From an uncultured Blautia sp. (GTDB lineage Bacteria > Bacillota > Clostridia > Lachnospirales > Lachnospiraceae), in contig CALBGI010000056.1 in assembly GCA_937893675.1 (NCBI GenBank), forward strand, positions 1-64,000: 64,000 nt of DNA. Reading direction: 5' to 3'. The notes under the pieces were generated by a model that ran no database searches, was not told the origin of the DNA, and saw only the letters and a program-made list of their open reading frames with translations. Position 1 is the first letter of the stretch; the number at the start of each line of letters is the position of its first letter. The translations under genes and the position numbers were made by a program. Shown one piece after another: positions 35,637-43,859 of this stretch.

Positions 35637-35670
35637 AAAAGCTGTTTCACCGAAGGTGGAACGGCTTTTA
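35637..35670 (+). terminator. Intrinsic terminator after the foldase gene
   Basis: AAAAGC-GTTTCACC and GGTGGAAC-GCTTTT pair around GAA, followed by a T-rich stretch. I see no gene between 35671 and 35968. Confidence 0.75.
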
Positions 35671-35968
35671 TATTTACGGGAATGGTTGGGCAAGGTTGGT
35701 TTGTCGAATTTTGTAAAACGATTTTCCTGCAAAATGCAGAAAAATGCTGGCAGTTCTGCCCAATCTGTGCTAAGATAAATCAAAGCATTTCATTTCTTTT
35801 TTCTAAGCGGCCTGACCGTTTCTGAATTTCATTTCAGCCATCCGGCAATCGAAGAAATCTCATGCTTTTCCACAATAAAAAAAGCAGTGAGGTTTCCTGA
35901 AAAGAGCGGATTGCAGATACCGGGCAAGTATTTGAAGCCTCCTGCCATTTTCAGTTAGGAGGTAGTTT

Positions 35969-36904
35969 ATGGAAACGACGAAACAATACCCCGCCCCGGT
36001 TCCCAAGCGTAATTATAAGTCCCGGATGTTCGAGATGATCTTCAGTGACAAAAAAGAGCTGCTGGAGTTGTACAACGCGATGAATGGGACGAACTATGCG
36101 GACCCGGATGACCTTATAGTGAACACATTGGAGAATGCCATTTATATGGCGATGCACAACGATGTTTCCTTTCTCATCGACAAGAGGCTGAATCTTTATG
36201 AGCACCAGTCCTCCTACAGCCCGAATCTTCCCCTGCGGTTTTTGTTCTATGTGGCAGATGTGTACTCAGATTTTACGAAAGAACGGAACCTGTATGGAAG
36301 CAAGACAGTAAAAATTCCCACACCCCATTTCATCATTTTTTACAATGGGACGGAGGAGCAGCCGGATAAACGGGAGCTGTGTTTATCTGACATCTTTCAG
36401 GTGAAGGAAGAAGAACCACAACTGGAACTCAGGGCGACCATGATGAATATCAACAAAGGGCATAATAAGAAACTTATGGATGCCTGTAAGACTCTGCGGG
36501 ACTATGCAGAGTATACAGCCCTGATGCGGGAGTACGCACAGGTCATGCCCCTTGGGGAGGCAGTGGAGAAGGCGGTGGACGACTGTATCAGCCGGGGCGT
36601 ACTGGCAGAGTTTCTGAAGAAAAACCGAGCGGAGGCGATCAAAGTGAGTATTTACGAATACGATGAAGAGCGGCATATGCGCCAGACGAAAGAAGAGGGA
36701 TATGAGGAGGGATACGAATCCGGTCTGGCGGAGGGCGAAAAAATCGGCCGTGAATCCGGTCTGATTGCGGGGCGTGAAATGGAGCGAAAAATATTCAAGG
36801 AAACAATCCTCCTGCGCCGCTCCGGCAAAACCTATGAGGAAATCGCGGCGCAATGTCAGATGTCACCGGAAGAAGTCCAAGACATGTTGGCAGGAATTGA
36901 ATAA
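35969..36904 (+). CDS. Rpn-family recombination-promoting nuclease/putative transposase (PD-(D/E)XK)
   Basis: The 311-residue protein resembles the PDDEXK_2/Rpn group abundant in Lachnospiraceae. The nuclease core (about 20-190) has DVSFLIDKRLNLYEHQSS, LPLRFLFYVADVY and TPHFIIFYNGTEE. The C-terminal third holds charged repeats EEGYEEGYESGLAEGEKIG followed by a small helical DNA-binding-like end (RRSGKTYEEIAAQCQMSPEE). Related E. coli RpnA cuts DNA and promotes RecA-independent recombination. Ribosome site TTAGGAGG precedes the ATG. No terminal inverted repeats or target duplications were found around it. Confidence 0.85.
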   Translation: METTKQYPAPVPKRNYKSRMFEMIFSDKKELLELYNAMNGTNYADPDDLIVNTLENAIYMAMHNDVSFLIDKRLNLYEHQSSYSPNLPLRFLFYVADVYSDFTKERNLYGSKTVKIPTPHFIIFYNGTEEQPDKRELCLSDIFQVKEEEPQLELRATMMNINKGHNKKLMDACKTLRDYAEYTALMREYAQVMPLGEAVEKAVDDCISRGVLAEFLKKNRAEAIKVSIYEYDEERHMRQTKEEGYEEGYESGLAEGEKIGRESGLIAGREMERKIFKETILLRRSGKTYEEIAAQCQMSPEEVQDMLAGIE

Positions 36905-36911
36905 CGGGGAC

Positions 36912-36945
36912 AAAAAAGGAACGCTGCAGGATCAACGTTCCTTTT
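36912..36945. terminator. Bidirectional terminator
   Basis: AAAAAGGAACG and CGTTCCTTTT pair around a short loop and serve the Rpn gene and the convergent HAD gene. Confidence 0.75.
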
Positions 36946-36954
36946 GAAGAAGAC

Positions 36955-37755
36955 TTATATCAGCCCGAAATGCTCCAGCGCACGGGCAATGCCGTCCTCC
37001 AGAATATCCGTTGTCTGCCAGGTACAGAACGGGAGAATCTTCGGATTTGAATTTCCCATAGCGATGCTTGTACCTGCGTAACGAAGCATGGGCAGATCGT
37101 TTTCGCTGTCACCGAAGGCAAAGGAATCCTCTCTGGGAATTTGGAGGTGCTTCAGGAGAAGCTCGATCCCTGTGGCTTTGCTGCAGCCTTTTTGTCCGAT
37201 CTCCCATACATACGTATCATGTACAAAGATGTCGTATTTGTCCTGGCAGAAGTTTCGGAAGGCCTCGCAGTCTGAACGGGGAGACAGGGTGAGGAAGGCT
37301 TTGTTGAAGGTGTAGGTCGAGGCTTCCTCAGAGTCAAATTTTGTCAGATCTGCAAGGGGATATCGCCCCAGCATGTTTGGGATCACTGCGGAAGACTGGG
37401 GCGCAGTGCTGTCATAGAGAAACCGGTGGGGGCACTCAAAAACCGCACCGATGCGAAAATCCCGCAGGGCCTGTACGGTAGCCTGGCAGATGTGGTTGGG
37501 TACGCTTTGAGAGAAGAGCTTTTCTCCGTGCAGATATACCTCTGAGCCGCAGCCGCACACATAGCCGTCAAAGGAAAGCTGTTTCATCTGCTCCGGTATC
37601 ATGGCCCAGGTGCGCCCGGAGTTGATAAACAGGAGATGTCCGTTTGCCTGGGCGCGGCGAAGCGCTTCCACAGCGCTTTTGGGAACTTCGTGAGGCAGAT
37701 TGGGAAGCAGTGTCCCATCGATATCAAAAAATAGAATTTTCTTATTCATCTTCAT
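36955..37755 (-). CDS. HAD-superfamily (Cof-type) phosphatase
   Basis: This IIB-capped HAD hydrolase of about 266 residues has motif I ILFFDIDGTLLP, motif II FINSGRT, a lysine in the GCSKATG segment, and motif IV FGDSENDLPML. Such enzymes dephosphorylate sugar phosphates or nucleotides. The start is uncertain: ATG 37755 is 5 bases and ATG 37749 is 11 bases after GGGGGA. Its 5' end overlaps the DUF4317 gene, so the two are one transcriptional unit. Confidence 0.88.
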   Translation of the reverse strand: MKMNKKILFFDIDGTLLPNLPHEVPKSAVEALRRAQANGHLLFINSGRTWAMIPEQMKQLSFDGYVCGCGSEVYLHGEKLFSQSVPNHICQATVQALRDFRIGAVFECPHRFLYDSTAPQSSAVIPNMLGRYPLADLTKFDSEEASTYTFNKAFLTLSPRSDCEAFRNFCQDKYDIFVHDTYVWEIGQKGCSKATGIELLLKHLQIPREDSFAFGDSENDLPMLRYAGTSIAMGNSNPKILPFCTWQTTDILEDGIARALEHFGLI

Positions 37756-38884
37756 GACCATCCCCCATTTTTACCCGGATACCATTGACCTCGACATTAT
37801 CTTCCATAGGAATGACCAGACACCTGCGGCCGTCTACGACGCGGGTTTCCACAAGCTCAGCGCGCTCTGGATTTACGTGGATGACAACGTCCGGGGTTTT
37901 GATCTCAAAACGGCGGGTGCTGGCAATGTTGGATGCCATAAGGGCGGAGGACTCGCCGGCAGTCTGCTCGTACTGTTCGTCAAAATTGGTCAGTTTTTCT
38001 TCCTGAACGCCGCAGTCCTCAAAAAGCCGCCTGACCTCGGATTTTGTCAGAGCGACAGGTTCCGGTTCATCTTTCTGCGCTTCGATGATCTCATTGATCT
38101 TTTCATGAATGTTCATCACGGTATCGTAGGCACAGTCTTCCCCCAGGGTGTCCTCCACCAGAGCGTTAAAGGAGCTTTTCTGTCCCTTGGCGGAAAGGGG
38201 GGCGCAGCAGCCGAAAATACGGTCCACCAGCGTTTCTTTCAGCTCCTCCGGATTTTTGCTGAAATACAGCACGCCGTGGATATCTGTGCTTCTGTCCTGG
38301 AAAAGAGGAAAGAGGAAGCCCCAGTCCGGCATTTCCACGATCCAGTCGCGGATGCGGTCCTGAATCGTATTTGCCTCCGCGTTGTAGCAAAGACCTGCCT
38401 TGGAAAGCTTTACCGGGCAGACGGAGCAGAGAAGGTGCTCGTAAATTTCGTCGGAGGCATCAAACATTTCCAGACCATCAGAGGATTTGCCGGGAATGTC
38501 GTACACCGCATGAATGAGGATAATGTAGTAGTTTTCTCCATAGTCATAGCTTTCGATGACCTTATCGTAGAATTCTTCCACAAGGGCATCGTCTTTAAGC
38601 TTGCTGTTTCTGAGGCGGAGGAGAAATTCCTGGGTGCCTCCCTCAGCCTCCTGCTCTAAAGGAAAAGAAAGGTTCATGAGATTTTTCCCCAGGGTGCCGG
38701 AGAGCGTTTTGCGGAAAATCTCAAAATATTTAAAATTTTCTTCTTCAGACAGGGAAAGAAAAGCCTCCTTGAGCTCCGTACGTTTGTTTTTTTCACCGTC
38801 CACGTAGCAGCCGCAGATGCGGGTGACAGAGCAGCGCTCCGGCGTGAACTGCTTCTTTATTTCTGAAATTTCTTTTTTGTTCAT
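37742..38884 (-). CDS. DUF4317 family protein
   Basis: The 380-residue cytoplasmic protein matches the DUF4317 group, found mainly in Lachnospiraceae and relatives, of unknown function. It begins MNKKEISEIKKQFTPERCS. A Cys-containing ICGCYVDGEKN is near the start, and CSVCPVKLSKAGLCYN is central. Its end overlaps the HAD gene. A hairpin with AAAACTGC/GCAGTTTT arms lies upstream at 38919-38954. Confidence 0.75.
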   Translation of the reverse strand: MNKKEISEIKKQFTPERCSVTRICGCYVDGEKNKRTELKEAFLSLSEEENFKYFEIFRKTLSGTLGKNLMNLSFPLEQEAEGGTQEFLLRLRNSKLKDDALVEEFYDKVIESYDYGENYYIILIHAVYDIPGKSSDGLEMFDASDEIYEHLLCSVCPVKLSKAGLCYNAEANTIQDRIRDWIVEMPDWGFLFPLFQDRSTDIHGVLYFSKNPEELKETLVDRIFGCCAPLSAKGQKSSFNALVEDTLGEDCAYDTVMNIHEKINEIIEAQKDEPEPVALTKSEVRRLFEDCGVQEEKLTNFDEQYEQTAGESSALMASNIASTRRFEIKTPDVVIHVNPERAELVETRVVDGRRCLVIPMEDNVEVNGIRVKMGDGHEDE

Positions 38885-39026
38885 GGTTCACCTCGTGTAT
38901 CTTATGCGTATATACAGAAAAACTGCTTTACGGATTGCTTTGCGCAGCAGTTTTATTATAAACGAAACTTTTCTCAGGGGCAAGCGGGCATGTGGATATT
39001 GGCAGGATGCTGCGCGATAAAGAAGT

Positions 39027-39045
39027 CTTGGTAATATTCACCAAG
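39027..39045. promoter_or_regulatory. Operator-like inverted repeat upstream of mglB
   Basis: CTTGGT and ACCAAG flank seven bases, giving a 19-bp near-palindrome about 65 bp before a TATAGT -10 (39109-39114) that has a poor -35. The position would suit an activator or repressor of the galactose operon. It was not found elsewhere in the window. Confidence 0.45.
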
Positions 39046-39170
39046 AGGCACTTAAAAATTTCAATGAAAACCGAAAAAAATTCTATGTTTTTTTAAACAG
39101 AAAGCAGGTATAGTATCAATATAAACAAAGGGTACGGGCAGACGCCCGCACGGAAGGGAGAAGATACACT

Positions 39171-40412
39171 ATGAAAAAAAGAGTTTTTGCACTGGCTATG
39201 GCAGCAGTAATGGGCCTTTCCATGTCCGCAACCGTATTTGCTGAGGCAGAGGTTGCAAACAAGGATAAACCTCTCGTATGGTTTAACCGTCAGCCGTCCA
39301 ACAGCTCCACCGGAGAACTGGATATGGCTGCACTGAGCTTCAACGATAACACCTACTACGTTGGATTCGACGCAAATCAGGGCGCTGAGCTTCAGGGAAC
39401 CATGGTAAAAGATTATATCGAAGCTAACGCTGATACCATTGACCGTAACGGAGACGGCGTGATCGGATACGTTCTGGCAATTGGCGATATCGGACATAAT
39501 GATTCCATCGCTCGTACAAGAGGCGTTCGTAAAGCTCTTGGAACCGGCGTTGAGAAAGACGGCGACATCAACAGCGAACCGGTTGGAACAAACACCGATG
39601 GTTCCGCGAAAGCAGTACAGGATGGCTCCCTGGAAATCGACGGAACAACCTTTACCGTTCGTGAACTTGCTTCTCAGGAAATGAAGAACTCCGCAGGTGC
39701 TACATGGGATGCAGCAACTGCAGGAAATGCAATCGGAACATGGTCCGCTTCCTTTGGCGATCAGATCGATGTAGTTGTTTCCAATAACGATGGTATGGGA
39801 ATGTCCATGTTCAACGCATGGTCCAAAGACAACAAGGTTCCGACTTTCGGTTACGATGCAAACAGCGACGCTGTAGCAGCTATCGCAGAGGGCTACGGCG
39901 GAACGATCAGCCAGCATGCTGACGTTCAGGCTTATCTGACACTTCGTGTTCTTCGTAACGCACTGGACGGTGTTGACATTGATACCGGTATCGGCACTGC
40001 AGATGATGCAGGCAACGTTCTGACAGACGACGTATACACCTACAACGAAGAGCAGCGTTCCTACTACGCACTGAACGTAGCAGTTACCGCTGAGAACTAT
40101 CAGGATTTCACAGACTCCACCAAGATTTACGAGCCGGTTTCCGCACAGCTTGACGAGAGCGCACATCCGGTTAAGAAAGTTTGGCTGAACATCTACAACG
40201 CAGCAGATAACTTCCTGAGCGCTACTTACCAGCCGCTTCTTCAGAACTACGATGACATTCTGAACCTGGAAGTTGAGTACATCGGCGGCGATGGACAGAC
40301 AGAGTCCAACATCACAAACCGTCTTGGAAATCCGAGCCAGTATGATGCGTTCGCAATCAACATGGTTAAAACAGACAACGCAGCTTCCTATACAGGTCTG
40401 CTGAGCCAGTAA
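39171..40412 (+). CDS. mglB: Galactose/glucose-binding protein MglB, circularly permuted
   Basis: 413 residues: a signal peptide (cut near A24, no lipobox cysteine), then a galactose-binding protein whose sequence begins at the strand PLVWFNRQP (33-42). Ordinary MglB has about 85 residues before that strand. Here those residues are at the C-terminus (332-413, VWLNIYNAADNFLS to AFAINMVKTDNAA). Contacts of the E. coli protein map to N39, H109, D111, R115, W179, N206, D229, D346 and F348; only N256 differs (Q248). A calcium-loop-like DRNGDGVIG is at 91-99. Ribosome site GAAGGGAG precedes the ATG. It heads the mgl operon. The domain order is read directly; function is inferred from the conserved ligands. 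Confidence 0.9.
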   Translation: MKKRVFALAMAAVMGLSMSATVFAEAEVANKDKPLVWFNRQPSNSSTGELDMAALSFNDNTYYVGFDANQGAELQGTMVKDYIEANADTIDRNGDGVIGYVLAIGDIGHNDSIARTRGVRKALGTGVEKDGDINSEPVGTNTDGSAKAVQDGSLEIDGTTFTVRELASQEMKNSAGATWDAATAGNAIGTWSASFGDQIDVVVSNNDGMGMSMFNAWSKDNKVPTFGYDANSDAVAAIAEGYGGTISQHADVQAYLTLRVLRNALDGVDIDTGIGTADDAGNVLTDDVYTYNEEQRSYYALNVAVTAENYQDFTDSTKIYEPVSAQLDESAHPVKKVWLNIYNAADNFLSATYQPLLQNYDDILNLEVEYIGGDGQTESNITNRLGNPSQYDAFAINMVKTDNAASYTGLLSQ

Positions 40413-40474
40413 TGACGTATATATGCAGCCATCGCGGCCAGGGCGACTGCCATTGGACATGAGGATGCAGCGGA

Positions 40475-40509
40475 TATTAGGGAGAAGAAATTCTCCCTAA
40501 TATTTTTTG
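40475..40509 (+). terminator. Strong intra-operon terminator between mglB and mglA
   Basis: A perfect 13-bp stem (arms 40475-40487 and 40492-40504, loop GAAA) is followed by a T run. It would let mglB be made in excess over the transporter core, as usual for binding proteins. Confidence 0.85.
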
Positions 40510-40581
40510 AGTGACTGCACAGAGGACGGCTGCGAAATTCGATGTGAAAAATGATGAATTTATGATACAGGGGTAAAAAGA

Positions 40582-42090
40582 ATGGCAGATAAGAGAGTTG
40601 AGAATATCTTATCCATACGCGGTATGAGCAAGTCCTTTGGACGAAACCGGGTTCTGGACCATATCAGCCTGGATGTGAAGCCCGGAACGGTAATGGGTCT
40701 GATGGGCGAAAACGGCGCGGGTAAGTCCACAATGATGAAATGTCTTTTTGGAACCTATCAGAAAGATGAGGGAAGCATTTTCCTGGATGGAAAGGAAGTA
40801 AGCTTTTCCGGACCGAAGGATGCCCTTGAGAACGGAATCGCAATGGTGCACCAGGAGCTGAACCAGTGTCTGGAGAGAAACGTCATTGACAATCTGTTCC
40901 TTGGACGTTATCCGGTGAACTCCATGGGCGTAGTGGATGAAGGAAGAATGAAAAAAGAGGCTTCTGAGCTGTTCCGTAAGCTTGGAATGACTGTAAACCT
41001 CACACAGCCAATGAGAAACATGTCGGTATCTCAGCGGCAGATGTGTGAAATTGCCAAGGCAATTTCCTACAATGCAAAAGTAATCGTACTGGACGAGCCC
41101 ACATCTTCGCTGACAGTACAGGAAGTAGACAAGCTTTTTGAAATGATGAGGATGTTAAAATCCCAGGGAATCTCCCTGATTTACATTTCTCACAAGATGG
41201 ATGAGATTTTTGAAATCTGTGACGAGATTTCCGTTCTCCGTGATGGAAATCTGGTTATGACAAAGGCGATCAAAGACACAGATATGAATGAGGTGATCGC
41301 GGCGATGGTTGGCCGCTCTTTGGAAAACCGTTTCCCGCCCGTAGACAACACACCGGGAGCCCCCATTCTGTCGATCCAGCATCTGTCCACAAAATTTGAA
41401 CCGCATCTGCAGGATATTACCTTTGATGTGCATGAAGGCGAGATCTTCGGACTTTATGGTCTGGTTGGAGCGGGCCGTACAGAGCTTCTGGAGACGATCT
41501 TCGGAATCCGTACCAGAGCGGCGGGACGTGTGTACTACAAAAATCAGCTGATGAATTTTGATAACGCAAAGGACGCAATGGATCATGGCTTTGCACTGAT
41601 CACAGAGGAGCGTAAAGCAAACGGTCTCTTCCTGAAGGGTGACCTGACCTTTAATACCACGATCGCAAACCTGAACGCTTACAAATCCGGAATTGCCCTT
41701 TCGGATGCGAAAATGGTGAAGGCCACCACAAAGGAAATCAAGATCATGCACACCAAATGTATGGGACCGGAGGATATGATCTCCAGTCTTTCCGGCGGTA
41801 ATCAGCAGAAAGTTATTTTCGGCAAATGGCTGGAGCGCAGCCCGAACATCTTCATGATGGATGAGCCTACCCGAGGAATCGACGTAGGTGCAAAATACGA
41901 AATCTATGAGCTGATCATCAAGATGGCGAAGCAGGGAAAAACAATTATTGTTGTATCCTCTGAGATGCCGGAGATTCTGGGAATCACAAACAGAATCGGC
42001 GTTATGTCCAACGGTCATCTTTCCGGTATTGTCAACACCAAGGAGACAAACCAGGAAGAGCTTTTGAGACTCAGTGCAAAATATCTATAA
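40582..42090 (+). CDS. mglA: Galactose/methylgalactoside ABC transporter ATPase MglA
   Basis: The 502-residue tandem ATPase of the sugar CUT2 type energises uptake. First domain: Walker A GENGAGKST, signature MSVSQRQM, Walker B VIVLDEPTSS. Second domain: degenerate Walker A GLVGAGRTE, signature LSGGNQQKV, MMDEPTRGIDVG. It follows mglB after the terminator and precedes mglC by 18 bp. Assignment to galactose rests on the neighbouring binding protein and MglA-like sequence. Confidence 0.93.
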   Translation: MADKRVENILSIRGMSKSFGRNRVLDHISLDVKPGTVMGLMGENGAGKSTMMKCLFGTYQKDEGSIFLDGKEVSFSGPKDALENGIAMVHQELNQCLERNVIDNLFLGRYPVNSMGVVDEGRMKKEASELFRKLGMTVNLTQPMRNMSVSQRQMCEIAKAISYNAKVIVLDEPTSSLTVQEVDKLFEMMRMLKSQGISLIYISHKMDEIFEICDEISVLRDGNLVMTKAIKDTDMNEVIAAMVGRSLENRFPPVDNTPGAPILSIQHLSTKFEPHLQDITFDVHEGEIFGLYGLVGAGRTELLETIFGIRTRAAGRVYYKNQLMNFDNAKDAMDHGFALITEERKANGLFLKGDLTFNTTIANLNAYKSGIALSDAKMVKATTKEIKIMHTKCMGPEDMISSLSGGNQQKVIFGKWLERSPNIFMMDEPTRGIDVGAKYEIYELIIKMAKQGKTIIVVSSEMPEILGITNRIGVMSNGHLSGIVNTKETNQEELLRLSAKYL

Positions 42091-42108
42091 TGAGGGAGAA
42101 CATAGAAT

Positions 42109-43761
42109 ATGGCGAATAATGGTAAGATTCTGACGGTTGAGCAGGAAATGAAGCTGCGCCAGCCGATTGAAGATTATGTTGGCAAAATTCAGAAGAAGAT
42201 TGACGCGCTCCGTGTTGACGGTACGGACAAAGTCATCTCCATTCAGAATACCATGGATGCAGTTAAGAGAGACCGCACACTGGCATCCGGCGAAAAAGAA
42301 AGACGGCTTGGCGAGCTCAAAGGTGAGCTGCAGAAGGCAAAAGCCGTGGAGGACAAGAATAAAAACGAAATCGCAGGTCTCATTGCAGATGCAGAGAAAT
42401 ACTTGAACGAGCACTTTGACAAGGAATATTATCAGCCGGTCAAAGAAAGCTGCGAGCAGGAGAAGGCTCTGGCGAAGACGGCTTACGAGGACAGAGTTTC
42501 CAAACTGAAAGCAGAGCACCAGGCAGCAGTTTCCAAGCTTTCCGATCATCAGGAGATCAAGGATGAGAAATATGTACATAAAAACCGTCTCTTTGACGCA
42601 AAAATGACCCTGGAAAAGGATCTGCAGCAGATAAAGGACAGAAGACATGCAGCGTACAGCTACAAATATCACCTGATCGATCTTCTGCGCATGTCCAAAT
42701 TCAGCTTCATGGAGACAAGAGCACAGAAATGGGAAAACTACAAATACACCTTTAACCGCAGATCCTTCCTTCTGCAGAATGGTTTGTATATTGCGATCAT
42801 TTTCATTTTCATTGCACTGTGTATCATCACTCCCATCATAAAGGGAACGCCTCTTCTGACCTACAACAATGTGCTGAATATTCTGCAGCAGGCTTCTCCG
42901 CGTATGTTCCTGGCGCTTGGTGTTGCCGGCCTGATCCTTCTCACCGGTACCGACCTTTCCATTGGACGTATGGTTGGTATGGGTATGACTGCGGCGACCA
43001 TCATCATGCACCAGGGAGTCAATACAGGCTCTGTGTTTGGTCATGTGTTTGACTTTACCGGAATCCCGGTATTCGGAAGAGTAGTGCTGGCGCTGGTAGT
43101 CTGCGTTGTACTTTGTACATTCTTTACAACGATCGCAGGATTCTTTACCGCGAAGTTTAAAATGCATCCGTTTATTTCAACCATGGCAAACATGCTGGTT
43201 ATTTTCGGTCTCGTTACCTATGCGACCAAAGGTGTTTCCTTTGGTGCCATTGAATCTGCGATTCCGAATATGATCATTCCAAAGATCAACGGCTTCCCAA
43301 CCATTATCCTCTGGGCAGTGGCAGCTGTTGTCATTGTATGGTTCATCTGGAACAAGACAACCTTTGGTAAGAATCTGTATGCAGTAGGCGGAAATCCAGA
43401 GGCAGCAGCTGTTTCCGGTATTTCTGTATTCCGTGTAACCGTAGGTGCCTTCATTATGGCTGGTATCCTTTATGGTTTCGGTTCCTGGCTGGAATGTGCC
43501 AGAATGTTCGGTTCCGGTTCCGCTGCTTATGGACAGGGCTGGGAGATGGACGCGATCGCAGCCTGCGTAGTGGGCGGCGTATCCTTTACCGGTGGTATTG
43601 GTAAGATTTCAGGCGTGGTTGTCGGCGTATTTATCTTCACCGCACTGACCTACTCTCTGACAATCCTTGGTATCGATACAAACCTTCAGTTTGTATTCTC
43701 CGGTATCATCATCCTGGTAGCGGTTACACTGGACTGTCTGAAATACGTTCAGAAAAAATAA
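42109..43761 (+). CDS. mglC: Galactose ABC permease MglC with large N-terminal coiled-coil extension
   Basis: 550 residues against about 336 for E. coli MglC. Residues 1 to about 220 are charged and helical (for example EKERRLGELKGELQKAKAVE and KLKAEHQAAVSKLSDHQE), without membrane segments, and should be cytoplasmic. From about 225 on there is a normal CUT2 permease (LTGTDLSIGRMVGMGM, NPEAAAVSGI, GVSFTGGIGKISG). The extension could contact MglA, a regulator or the membrane. Ribosome site GAGGGAG. The frame is unbroken and base composition uniform across the junction. Confidence 0.9.
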   Translation: MANNGKILTVEQEMKLRQPIEDYVGKIQKKIDALRVDGTDKVISIQNTMDAVKRDRTLASGEKERRLGELKGELQKAKAVEDKNKNEIAGLIADAEKYLNEHFDKEYYQPVKESCEQEKALAKTAYEDRVSKLKAEHQAAVSKLSDHQEIKDEKYVHKNRLFDAKMTLEKDLQQIKDRRHAAYSYKYHLIDLLRMSKFSFMETRAQKWENYKYTFNRRSFLLQNGLYIAIIFIFIALCIITPIIKGTPLLTYNNVLNILQQASPRMFLALGVAGLILLTGTDLSIGRMVGMGMTAATIIMHQGVNTGSVFGHVFDFTGIPVFGRVVLALVVCVVLCTFFTTIAGFFTAKFKMHPFISTMANMLVIFGLVTYATKGVSFGAIESAIPNMIIPKINGFPTIILWAVAAVVIVWFIWNKTTFGKNLYAVGGNPEAAAVSGISVFRVTVGAFIMAGILYGFGSWLECARMFGSGSAAYGQGWEMDAIAACVVGGVSFTGGIGKISGVVVGVFIFTALTYSLTILGIDTNLQFVFSGIIILVAVTLDCLKYVQKK

Positions 43762-43777
43762 TAAAGAAGATACAGCC

Positions 43778-43809
43778 AAAAAGAGCCGGATTATTCTGGC
43801 TCTTTTTTT
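43778..43809 (+). terminator. Terminator of the mgl operon
   Basis: AAAAAGAGCC and GGCTCTTTTTTT arms surround a short loop with a clear T run. An extended -10 (TGGTACAAT, 43817-43825) for the next gene lies just beyond. Confidence 0.85.
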
Positions 43810-43859
43810 GCTGTCATGGTACAATAGAAGCACTGAATACAGATAAAAGAGAGGATGCC

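Noticed and set aside
39065..39080. cre-like catabolite-repression site before mglB (TGAAAACCG)
   Set aside because: The central CG is shifted by one base and the second half does not match the consensus.
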